Shown: one piece after another, positions 1 through 5,458 of the stretch
Position numbering within the stretch: position 1 is the stretch's first letter
How the letters are laid out: each line of letters starts with the position of its first letter
Assembly: GCA_025058005.1 (NCBI GenBank)
Contig: JANXDN010000024.1
Location: 1-6,580 of the forward strand
Origin: Candidatus Aenigmatarchaeota archaeon
GTDB lineage: Archaea; Aenigmatarchaeota; Aenigmatarchaeia; CG10238-14
Direction: 5' to 3'
DNA length: 6,580 bases
The notes under the pieces: model-generated
Database searches by the model: none
What the model was told of the DNA's origin: nothing
What the model saw: only the letters and a program-made list of their open reading frames with translations
Made by a program: the position numbers and the translations under genes

Positions 1-963
1 AATAATGCTATTACAAGAATGATGCAAATTGGTATACAAGGCGTTTATACAATTGCGGTAAATACTGATGCCCAAGATTTACTTTACTCTGATGCTGACT
101 TTAAGCTATTAATAGGAAAAGAACTAACAGGTGGGCTTGGAGCGGGAGGAGATCCAAAAGTTGGTATGGAGGCTGCAAAAGAAAGCAGAGAAGAGATAAG
201 AAAAATGCTTGAAAACACAGATTTAGTTTTCTTAACATGTGGTTTAGGTGGTGGCACCGGTACAGGCTCTCTACCTGTAATAGCCGAGATAGCACAAAAA
301 ATGAACATATTAACTGTAGCAATTGTCACTTTACCATTTAGTATGGAAGGTAAGATAAGGATGAGGAACGCCAAAGAAGGGTTGGATAACTTGAAAAAAT
401 TTGTGGATACACTGATAATAATACCAAACGACAAACTCTTGGAAATAGTTCCAGATGTGAGTTTGACTACGGCATTTAAGATAGCTGACGAAATTTTGGT
501 AAATTCTGTCAAAGGCATAGTAGAGCTTATAACAAAGCCTGGTTTGATTAATTTAGATTTAGCAGATGTTAAAGCTGTGATGAGAAACGGCGGTTTAGCT
601 ATGGTTGGCATTGGAGAGTCGGATAGCGAAGATAGAGCAATAGAAGCTGTTGAAAAGGCTTTGGCTAATCCATTGCTAGATTTGGATATAGAAGGTGCCA
701 CTGGTGCTTTGATAAATGTTACTGGTGGTAAGGATTTAACCACAAAAGAAGCTCAAGAAGTGGTAGAATCTATATCAAGTCGATTAAGTGAAGACGCTAA
801 AATCATTTGGGGCGCAATGTTGGAGCCAGAATTAGGAGATACTTTGAGAGTAATGGTAGTTATTACGGGTGCAAAGGCAAAAGAACAATTAGAAAAATTT
901 GAAAGGCTTGTGAAAAGAAAGAGCATCATAGAGGAAGAATTGGGTATACAATTTATTGAGTAA
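1..963 (+). CDS. ftsZ: Cell-division GTPase FtsZ, archaeal FtsZ1 type (5' partial)
   Basis: Tubulin-like GTPase that polymerises at midcell to form the division ring. The frame is open from the first base (NNAITRMMQIG), so the ATG at 19 is internal. NN is the end of the glycine-rich GGAGNN loop, and only about the first 20-40 residues are missing. Visible landmarks are INTDAQ-like VNTDAQ, the tubulin signature GGGTGTG at 247-267, and the catalytic T7 loop NLDLAD at 550-567 with both acidic residues that complete the active site of the neighbouring subunit. The stretch GGLAMVGIGESDSE and the C-terminal domain beginning near GATGAL agree with archaeal FtsZ1. The protein ends in a short charged tail, ELGIQFIE, where SepF-type membrane anchors bind in archaeal FtsZ; that role is inferred here. 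ftsZ upstream of secE, spt5 and rpl11 is a common archaeal order. The fragment looks intact and functional. Confidence 0.97.
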   Translation, partial: NNAITRMMQIGIQGVYTIAVNTDAQDLLYSDADFKLLIGKELTGGLGAGGDPKVGMEAAKESREEIRKMLENTDLVFLTCGLGGGTGTGSLPVIAEIAQKMNILTVAIVTLPFSMEGKIRMRNAKEGLDNLKKFVDTLIIIPNDKLLEIVPDVSLTTAFKIADEILVNSVKGIVELITKPGLINLDLADVKAVMRNGGLAMVGIGESDSEDRAIEAVEKALANPLLDLDIEGATGALINVTGGKDLTTKEAQEVVESISSRLSEDAKIIWGAMLEPELGDTLRVMVVITGAKAKEQLEKFERLVKRKSIIEEELGIQFIE

Positions 964-967
964 AAAG

Positions 968-975
968 TTTAAATA
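968..975 (+). promoter_or_regulatory. TATA box for the secE-spt5-rpl11 operon
   Basis: TTTAAATA lies just after the ftsZ stop and is preceded by a purine run (AAAAAG) that fits a BRE. Archaeal transcription starts about 26 nt past the box centre, here near 998, which gives a leader of about 20 nt before secE. It is the best promoter candidate in the 56-nt ftsZ-secE gap, so secE need not depend on ftsZ transcription. Confidence 0.6.
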
Positions 976-1019
976 GAATTTTTAACAATTAAAATTAATT
1001 CTCTTAAGCAAGTGAGCCT

Positions 1020-1187
1020 ATGAAAATTAAAGAAGTAATAAAAAGATATGTGAATATCTTAGTAATTGCAAGAAAACCTACAAAAAAGGAGCTGAAAAAT
1101 GTGTTAAGAACTGTTTTTTATGGTTTTATTGCTATAGGCTTAATAGGATTTATATTTTATATGATATCTGTAATTGCTGGTGGATGA
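1020..1187 (+). CDS. secE: Preprotein translocase subunit SecE (Sec61 gamma)
   Basis: Small tail-anchored subunit that clamps the SecY channel in the cytoplasmic membrane. The 55-residue product is MKIKEVIKRYVNILVIARKP followed by TKKELKNVLR and one hydrophobic helix (about residues 33-53). The amphipathic N-terminal helix, the ARKPTKKEL hinge and a single C-terminal membrane segment are the archaeal/eukaryotic SecE-Sec61 gamma signature, and 55-60 residues is the usual archaeal size. The start is ATG 1020, with GTGAG at 1012-1016 as a closely spaced, weak ribosome binding site. It ends one base before spt5 starts, as in many archaea where secE and spt5 are co-transcribed. The gene is easily missed because of its size. 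Confidence 0.93.
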   Translation: MKIKEVIKRYVNILVIARKPTKKELKNVLRTVFYGFIAIGLIGFIFYMISVIAGG

Positions 1188-1188
1188 A

Positions 1189-1644
1189 ATGAGCATTTAC
1201 GCGGTTAAAACCATAATAGGAAGAGAAAATGTTGTTTTAGAAGCGATGGCAAATAAAGCTAAAGTAAATAACTTGGCCATAAAAGCACTAGTTCACCCAG
1301 AAGAAATAAAGGGATATATTTTTGTTGAAGGTGAAATGAAGGATATTGTGGAAGTAATAAAAGAAATACCTCATGCTAGAGGTGTTATAAATAAGCCAAT
1401 AGATATTTCTGAAATAAGAAAGATGATAGAAACGAAGAAAAAAGAGATAATGCTTAAAGAAGGTGATATAGTAGAAGTGATGGGAGGTCCTTTCAAGGGT
1501 GAAAGGGGTAAAGTGATAAGATTTGATAAGGATAAAAAAGAGGTCACTATTGAATTGATAGAAGTAGCTGTGCCGATACCCATCACAGTTAATGCCAACC
1601 TAGTTTCGATTATCCAAAAATCAGGTGAGGAAAAGAATGAGTAA
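1189..1644 (+). CDS. spt5: Transcription elongation factor Spt5 (NusG homologue)
   Basis: Spt5 binds the clamp of archaeal RNA polymerase, usually with Spt4, raises processivity and can contact the ribosome. The 151-residue protein has an N-terminal NGN domain (about residues 1-85, beginning MSIYAVKTIIGRENVV) and a KOW domain from about residue 92 (EGDIVEVMGGPFKGERGKV). This is the normal two-domain archaeal length. The ATG at 1189 is preferred to a TTG at 1174: it gives the family's usual MSIYAV start, and GGTGG at 1179-1183 lies 5 nt upstream, inside the end of secE. The 3' end overlaps rpl11 by 8 nt, so translation is probably coupled. No spt4 is present in the window. Confidence 0.96.
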   Translation: MSIYAVKTIIGRENVVLEAMANKAKVNNLAIKALVHPEEIKGYIFVEGEMKDIVEVIKEIPHARGVINKPIDISEIRKMIETKKKEIMLKEGDIVEVMGGPFKGERGKVIRFDKDKKEVTIELIEVAVPIPITVNANLVSIIQKSGEEKNE

Positions 1645-2179
1645 AGAAACGATAGAAATGCTTGTTGAAGGTGGGAATGCGAAACCAGGACCAACTACTG
1701 CGCCAAAATTCTCTCAATATAAAATTAACATAGGTGAGTTGTTTAACAAGATTAATCAAGAAACAAAGGAATACAAAGGTATGAACGTGCCGGTAAAGGT
1801 TATAATAGATACAGAAACAAAGGAATATACAATAAAAGTTGGTGTTCCGCCTGTAGCTTCTCTAATAAAGAAAGAGTTGGGCTTAGAAAAGATCGGTGGA
1901 GGTAGCAGTTCAAAAAAGGATAAAGATGCAAAGAAGGGCGCGAAAGAAGAAAAAACGAGCGTGCCACAAGAAAGAAAAATAGTGGGAAATTTAACAATAG
2001 AACAATGCATTAAAATAGCAAAAATGAAACAGAGCGGTTTGCTTTCTAAAACGTTGAAAAATGCTGTCAAAGAAGTAGTGGGTGCTTGCGTAAGTATGCC
2101 GATAACTATAGAGGGAAAATCGCCAAAGCAAGTGATTAAAGAAATAGAAAAAGGTTTATATGATAACAAACTGCAGTAA
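1637..2179 (+). CDS. rpl11: Large ribosomal subunit protein uL11
   Basis: uL11 forms the GTPase-associated stalk base of the 50S subunit, binding helices 43/44 of 23S rRNA and contacting elongation factors. The protein has 180 residues. The N-terminal domain covers about 1-82, including GMNVPVKVIID and VGVPPVASLIKKELG, and the rRNA-binding C-terminal domain covers about 114-180 (VGNLTIEQCIKIAKMK, then CVSMPITIEGKSPKQV). Two features are odd. The usual proline-rich loop PGPPLGPALGPLGLN reads PGPTTAPKFSQYKIN (residues 17-31, same length). The interdomain linker carries about 18 extra, mostly lysine-rich residues (about 87-113). ATG 1637 is chosen over GTG 1625 because GGTGAGG at 1624-1630 sits 6 nt upstream and MSKETIEMLVEGG is a family-like start. 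It overlaps the end of spt5 by 8 nt. The usual followers rpl1 and rpl10 are absent. Confidence 0.96.
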   Translation: MSKETIEMLVEGGNAKPGPTTAPKFSQYKINIGELFNKINQETKEYKGMNVPVKVIIDTETKEYTIKVGVPPVASLIKKELGLEKIGGGSSSKKDKDAKKGAKEEKTSVPQERKIVGNLTIEQCIKIAKMKQSGLLSKTLKNAVKEVVGACVSMPITIEGKSPKQVIKEIEKGLYDNKLQ

Positions 2180-2182
2180 AGC

Positions 2183-2190
2183 TTTAATGC
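2183..2190 (+). promoter_or_regulatory. Possible weak TATA element before the membrane coiled-coil gene
   Basis: TTTAATGC lies 23-30 nt upstream of ATG 2213, the right distance for a leaderless transcript. It sits within a short direct repeat of GCTTTAA (2181-2187 and 2189-2195). The box is a poor match, and no ribosome binding site precedes the ATG, which favours leaderless start or read-through from rpl11. Confidence 0.3.
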
Positions 2191-2212
2191 TTTAACTTTA
2201 TTCTGTTAATTC

Positions 2213-2626
2213 ATGAAATTGATTATATTGTTTATTTTCCTATCTTTAGCTTTAACCGTTTATTCTATATTAACCCAACCATCTATAGTTTTGGTTATTT
2301 TGCTCGTAAATCTTTTGACTTTGTTAATCTTGCATATTAACATGAATAAAAGGGAGGATGTTTTGAAAAAAATTGAGAAAAAAATTGAAAGTATAGATTT
2401 TGATAAAATAGTTAAAAAGATAGATTCTTTAAGAGACGAGCAAACAAATTACATGTTAAAAGGTTTTGAAGTTGAGATGGAGTTAGCAAAATACAAAGAA
2501 GAGCAAGAAGAAAAATATAGAGAAGTTGTGAAAAAAATTTTAGAATTAGACAACAAGTTTACTGAAAAATATGAATTGCTTGGAAAAACTGTTATAAAGT
2601 TAAGTAAAGATGGGAAAAAACCTTAA
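2213..2626 (+). CDS. Uncharacterised membrane protein with two N-terminal helices and a coiled-coil tail
   Basis: I do not recognise this 137-residue protein. Residues 2-20 and 25-42 are two strongly hydrophobic segments joined by a short TQPS turn, so it is probably a helical hairpin anchored in the cytoplasmic membrane. From about residue 45 to the end it is highly charged and rich in Lys, Glu, Ile and Leu (KKIEKKIESIDFDKIVKKID, then EEQEEKYREVVKKILEL), which predicts a long cytoplasmic coiled coil. There is no catalytic motif and no cysteine. The ATG at 2213 follows rpl11 by 33 nt with no Shine-Dalgarno sequence. Its TAA shares the TTAA at 2623-2626 with the oppositely oriented pilin gene. 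Base composition matches the neighbours. Its coding character is supported by length, a coherent membrane/coil pattern and close packing. A scaffold or tether role is only a guess. Confidence 0.8.
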   Translation: MKLIILFIFLSLALTVYSILTQPSIVLVILLVNLLTLLILHINMNKREDVLKKIEKKIESIDFDKIVKKIDSLRDEQTNYMLKGFEVEMELAKYKEEQEEKYREVVKKILELDNKFTEKYELLGKTVIKLSKDGKKP

Positions 2627-3096
2627 CTGCATGTTACAGACAAGAGTTTTTCTGCCCAAGCAGTTGGACAATTTGACGGCGAAACTCTTATTTTACTAAT
2701 AGTTGCGCCATCTACACATACAGTAGGGCAATAGTATTCAAGTGTTGCGTGGGCTCCTGGTGAAAGAGGTGAAGATATATTGGGACCGCCGGTAGAATTT
2801 ATATATTGATTTGTCCCTATTTGAGCGAAGGTTGAAAACCCATATAACGCATTGTTCCCCTCATTTGCTAAAACTACTCTTAGCGCGTTTGGTTCTGTGG
2901 GTGTATTATTTCCACATAAGACATTTACAATACTTAACACAGAGCCCGTGCAATTCATGGTTTCCTCAGAGCTTTTTTCAATAGTTTCAGTTTGCGTTTT
3001 TGTCAAGCCTGAAAGCCATCCTCCCAATAAACCAGCTATAGATAGTGTGAACGCTATAAGCAGAACAGTGGCTATAAGCGGCGATACGCCTTTCAT
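2623..3096 (-). CDS. Archaeal type IV pilin-like secreted protein
   Basis: The 157-residue product begins MKGVSPLIATVLLIAFTLSI, the class III signal and hydrophobic helix of archaeal type IV pilins (the Pilin_N / DUF1628 group). A PibD/EppA-type prepilin peptidase would cut after Gly3, leaving the helix (about residues 4-31) for filament assembly or membrane anchoring. The exposed part (about 40-157) is beta-rich and Ser/Thr/Asn-rich, with four N-glycosylation sequons (N48, N63, N100, N106) and six cysteines (49, 61, 123, 127, 143, 156), including CPTVC, which suggests disulfides outside the cell. VVLANEGNNALYGF resembles the beta-strand pattern common in these pilins. No assembly ATPase, platform protein or peptidase is nearby, so it would rely on machinery elsewhere or act as an anchored surface protein. 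It converges on the membrane coiled-coil gene with overlapping stops. Confidence 0.85.
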   Translation of the reverse strand: MKGVSPLIATVLLIAFTLSIAGLLGGWLSGLTKTQTETIEKSSEETMNCTGSVLSIVNVLCGNNTPTEPNALRVVLANEGNNALYGFSTFAQIGTNQYINSTGGPNISSPLSPGAHATLEYYCPTVCVDGATISKIRVSPSNCPTAWAEKLLSVTCS

Positions 3097-3117
3097 AATT
3101 TATTATTTATATTTTCT

Positions 3118-3125
3118 TATTTAAA
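3118..3125 (-). promoter_or_regulatory. TATA box of the pilin gene
   Basis: On the minus strand this reads TTTAAATA, 22-29 nt upstream of the pilin ATG (3096). That spacing puts the transcription start at or within a few bases of the ATG, so the mRNA is probably leaderless; no ribosome binding site is present. The box is part of the palindrome ATTTAAAT at 3119-3126 and lies 20 nt from the rpl14e box on the other strand. Confidence 0.6.
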
Positions 3126-3144
3126 TAAAAGCATCTTGTGTTGA

Positions 3145-3152
3145 TTTAAAAA
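3145..3152 (+). promoter_or_regulatory. TATA box of rpl14e
   Basis: TTTAAAAA is centred about 26 nt upstream of 3175, the expected start site. The leader would be about 11 nt and would contain the ribosome binding site GAGGTGAT. Together with the pilin box it forms a compact divergent promoter in the 89-nt gap. Confidence 0.5.
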
Positions 3153-3173
3153 GTTTGTGATTAATATAAAATA

Positions 3174-3181
3174 GAGGTGAT
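3174..3181 (+). promoter_or_regulatory. Strong ribosome binding site that fixes the rpl14e start
   Basis: GAGGTGAT is an 8-base match to the expected archaeal anti-Shine-Dalgarno sequence. It contains the upstream GTG at 3177, so that codon cannot be the start if this site pairs with 16S rRNA. The next in-frame GTG at 3186 lies 4 nt downstream, a suitable spacing. Confidence 0.75.
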
Positions 3182-3185
3182 AAAA

Positions 3186-3575
3186 GTGGCGACACTTGAA
3201 GTAGGAAGATTGTGCATAAAAACAGCTGGGAGGGAAGCTGGAAGATATTGTGTGGTTTTAAAGAAAATAGATAACAATTTTATTCTCGTCACTGGACCCA
3301 AAATATTAACTGGCGTGAAAAGGAGAAAATGTAATGTAGAGCACTTAGAGCCAACACAATATATGCTTAAAATAAAGGAAGAGGCAAACGATAAAGAGGT
3401 TATAGATGCTTATGAAAAAGAAGGGTTGATTTCAAAACTCAACCTTAAAAAGCCTAGTCCAGAAGAGTTAAAAGAGGAGGAAAAGGTTGAGAAACCTAAA
3501 GAAAAGGAAGTGAAGAAAGAAAAAGCAGAAAAGCAGAAAAAGGAAGTTAAAAAAACTACAAAAAAGGCAAAGTAG
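3186..3575 (+). CDS. rpl14e: Large ribosomal subunit protein eL14
   Basis: eL14 is an SH3/KOW-like protein of the archaeal and eukaryotic 50S/60S surface, absent from bacteria. The start at GTG 3186 gives MATLEVGRLCIKTAGREAGR, matching the family start, with the signature LVTGPKILTGVKRRKCNVEHLEPT at about residues 34-57 (shown only to place it). It is 129 residues long, against roughly 75-100 in most archaea as I recall. The extra length is a C-terminal tail from about residue 90 built almost entirely of Lys and Glu, likely disordered and rRNA-facing. A longer start at GTG 3177 would add three residues but overlaps the ribosome binding site. Its position directly before cbf5 is a familiar archaeal pairing. 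Confidence 0.94.
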   Translation: MATLEVGRLCIKTAGREAGRYCVVLKKIDNNFILVTGPKILTGVKRRKCNVEHLEPTQYMLKIKEEANDKEVIDAYEKEGLISKLNLKKPSPEELKEEEKVEKPKEKEVKKEKAEKQKKEVKKTTKKAK

Positions 3576-3604
3576 TTTAATTCTTTCTGTTTTTAATTTA
3601 TTTT
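3576..3604 (+). other. T-rich rpl14e-cbf5 spacer: possible terminator and/or leaderless promoter
   Basis: The 29-nt gap holds TTTAAT at 3576-3581, 24-29 nt before the cbf5 ATG, and then a strongly T-rich run ending in TTTAATTTATTTT. Archaeal RNA polymerase often terminates at T-tracts without a hairpin, and the same spacing would suit a weak leaderless promoter for cbf5. There is no Shine-Dalgarno sequence. Both readings are tentative. Confidence 0.35.
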
Positions 3605-4408
3605 ATGTGTTTTATTGTTCTTGTTGACAAACCGTCGAATCTAACCTCTAGGCAAGTATGCGATATTGTTAAAAACAAACTACATGCAAACAAAGTAGGT
3701 CATTCTGGGACACTTGACATAAATGCAACTGGGCTACTTTTGATAGCAATAGATGAAGCAACAAAAATAATGCCTTTATTTGAAAGAATGGACAAGGTTT
3801 ACGAAGGAATTATGCATCTTCATAAAGATGTTGACGATGAAAGGCTAGAGAAATGTATAAAAAATTTTGTCGGCAGAATAATTCAAAAACCTCCGGTTAA
3901 GTCAAGGGTAAAAAGAGTTGAAAGAGAAAGAAATGTTTATTTTTTTGATATAATAGAAAGATTTGGTAGAGATGTAAAGTTTTTAACCAAAGTGGAAGCA
4001 GGCACATACATTAGAAAGCTCGTGCATGATATTGGAATGGAGATCGGTGGCGCCCATCTAAAATTTTTGAGAAGGTTGCAAATAGGTTATTTTAGCATTA
4101 ACGAGGCGGTAAAAATCGAAAATTTGAGTAAAACACATTTAATTAGAATTGAAGACGCGCTTGTTAATTGTAAAAAAATTTTTATTAGAGAAGAATTCAA
4201 AAACAAGGTGCTGAACGGATGTTTTATAAGATATGATTGGGTTGAAAAAACAGAAGGAGAGTTGAATAAGAACGATAAAGTTGCTATATTCGTAGGTGAA
4301 AAGATTTTAGGCATAGGAATTGTTTTATTGAATAAAAAATTTTTTGTTAAACCAGACAGACTCCTAAATTGTATGTATCTTTCATCTCAAACCTCTCAAG
4401 ATCTGTGA
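3605..4408 (+). CDS. cbf5: rRNA/tRNA pseudouridine synthase Cbf5 (dyskerin/TruB family), N-terminally short
   Basis: Catalytic subunit of the H/ACA guide RNP (with Nop10, L7Ae and Gar1) that turns uridine into pseudouridine in rRNA; archaeal Cbf5 can also modify tRNA U55 alone. The 267 residues show the TruB core: VDKPSNLTS at 7-15, GHSGTLD at 32-38 with catalytic Asp38, the archaeal/eukaryotic signature KVYEGIMHLH at 64-73, KPPVKSRVKR at 95-104, and AGTYIRKLVHDIG at 132-144. A PUA domain follows at about 194-255, including KNDKVAIFVGEKILGIG. The protein starts almost at the first core strand: the N-terminal 40-odd residues that in most archaeal Cbf5 proteins pack against the PUA domain are missing, and a stop prevents an upstream in-frame extension. 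ATG 3605 has no ribosome binding site, so it may be leaderless. Confidence 0.93.
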   Translation: MCFIVLVDKPSNLTSRQVCDIVKNKLHANKVGHSGTLDINATGLLLIAIDEATKIMPLFERMDKVYEGIMHLHKDVDDERLEKCIKNFVGRIIQKPPVKSRVKRVERERNVYFFDIIERFGRDVKFLTKVEAGTYIRKLVHDIGMEIGGAHLKFLRRLQIGYFSINEAVKIENLSKTHLIRIEDALVNCKKIFIREEFKNKVLNGCFIRYDWVEKTEGELNKNDKVAIFVGEKILGIGIVLLNKKFFVKPDRLLNCMYLSSQTSQDL

Positions 4409-4451
4409 GTGTCAAAATTTTAAAAATAATTTTAACGACAAGCTAAAAAAA

Positions 4452-4459
4452 TTTAAATA
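4452..4459 (+). promoter_or_regulatory. TATA box of the rps13-rps4-rps11 operon
   Basis: TTTAAATA follows an A-run (CTAAAAAAA) that would serve as BRE and lies 28-35 nt upstream of the rps13 ATG. The predicted start near 4482 gives a leader of only about 5 nt. The GTGAG at 4476-4480 would then lie outside the mRNA, so rps13 is probably translated from a near-leaderless transcript. It is identical to the secE and pilin boxes. Confidence 0.65.
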
Positions 4460-4486
4460 TTCATTTTTAATTTATGTGAGTTAATT

Positions 4487-4963
4487 ATGGAGCGAGCAAA
4501 AACGTCAGGTGAACTTCGAGGTATAGTAAGAATAGCGGGTGTAGATTTAAAAGGAGAAAAAAAAGTTTACGTTTCTCTTCAAAGGATTAGAGGTGTCGGA
4601 CATTCTATTGCTAATGCAATTTGCAAGATAGCTAACATAGATAGAAATAGAAAAGTAGGCACATTGACAGAGGAAGAAGTGGAAAAAATAGAAATGATTT
4701 TGGAAAATCTGAACAAATATGTGCCAGCTTGGCTATTAAACAGGCCGGCAGATCCTGAAAGCGGACAAAATCGCCATTTGTTTAGTGCCGATGTCAAGTT
4801 TACGCAAGATCAAGACATAAAGAAAATGATAGAAAAAAGATGTTACAAAGGGGTGAGACATGCTTTAGGTCTACCTGTTAGGGGGCAAAGAACAAGAAGC
4901 TCCTTTAGAAAGGGTGGTCCTGTTGGTGTAGTTAGAAAGAAAAAACAACCGGGTAAAAAGTGA
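4487..4963 (+). CDS. rps13: Small ribosomal subunit protein uS13
   Basis: uS13 sits in the head of the 30S subunit, touches uL5 and reaches its tail toward the P-site tRNA. The protein has 158 residues, slightly longer than the usual archaeal 148-152. The N-terminal part has IVRIAGVDLKGEKKV and the helix-two-turn-helix region IRGVGHSIANAI at about 34-45. AWLLNRPADPESG at 81-93 is the archaeal/eukaryotic insertion, and GLPVRGQRTRSS at 128-139 is the hallmark of the family. The C-terminus is a basic tail (VVRKKKQPGKK). The ATG at 4487 gives an archaeal-style start (MERAKTSGELRGIVRI). It is first in a three-gene operon, with rps4 beginning 6 nt after its stop. Confidence 0.97.
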   Translation: MERAKTSGELRGIVRIAGVDLKGEKKVYVSLQRIRGVGHSIANAICKIANIDRNRKVGTLTEEEVEKIEMILENLNKYVPAWLLNRPADPESGQNRHLFSADVKFTQDQDIKKMIEKRCYKGVRHALGLPVRGQRTRSSFRKGGPVGVVRKKKQPGKK

Positions 4964-4969
4964 TAAGTT

Positions 4970-5458
4970 ATGAGAAAAATAAGAAAAAATTACAGTAAAC
5001 CAAGAAAATTATGGGACAAAGTAAGGATAGAGGAAGAAAAGAGATTAATGAAAAAATACGGTTTGAGAAGGAAAAGAGAGATATGGAGGGCTGAAGCTTT
5101 ATTAAGAAGTTTTAGACAAAGAGCTAGAAATTTGGCAGCAAGAAAAAATGAAGAGGAAGAAAAGAGATTATTAAACAGACTTTATAGGTTAGGTTTGCTT
5201 GAAAAAGGTGCTAATTTAAATGATGTTTTAAGTCTCACTGTAGAAGATATTCTCGAAAGACGGCTTCAGACAATGGTCTTAAAAAAAGGATTAGCTCGAA
5301 CAATTAAACAGGCAAGACAATATATAGTTCATGGTCATATAGGTGTGGAAGGAAGAAGAGTTAAATTTCCGAGTTTTCTAGTCGTAAGGGAAGTGGAAGA
5401 TAAAATAGATTATTACAAGTTTGAACCCAAACAACTAATGGTGAAAGAAAATGAGTAA
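4970..5458 (+). CDS. rps4: Small ribosomal subunit protein uS4
   Basis: uS4 is a primary 16S rRNA binder at the five-way junction that nucleates 30S assembly and helps form the mRNA entry site. The protein has 162 residues, a little short for archaeal uS4. The N-terminal helical region contains [19 protein letters not shown] at 28-46, strongly conserved in archaea. The S4 RNA-binding domain runs from about 97 to 140 ([20 protein letters not shown], then [18 protein letters not shown]). The zinc-binding cysteine cluster of some bacterial S4 proteins is absent, as normal for this branch. GTGAT at 4960-4964, overlapping the rps13 stop, is the ribosome binding site, 5 nt before the ATG. The end overlaps rps11 by 8 nt. 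Confidence 0.97.
   Translation: MRKIRKNYSKPRKLWDKVRIEEEKRLMKKYGLRRKREIWRAEALLRSFRQRARNLAARKNEEEEKRLLNRLYRLGLLEKGANLNDVLSLTVEDILERRLQTMVLKKGLARTIKQARQYIVHGHIGVEGRRVKFPSFLVVREVEDKIDYYKFEPKQLMVKENE

Noticed and set aside
84..743. Long open frame of 219 codons on the minus strand inside ftsZ
   Set aside because: It is the antisense shadow of ftsZ: serine/leucine-rich, with no recognisable motif, and fully inside a clearly conserved gene.
1371..2169. Minus-strand open frames across spt5 and rpl11
   Set aside because: Antisense shadows of well-identified genes; no start signals or family features.
2852..3124. Plus-strand open frame of 90 codons opposite the pilin gene
   Set aside because: The minus-strand frame has a textbook archaeal pilin N-terminus and a TATA box at leaderless spacing; the plus-strand frame has neither.
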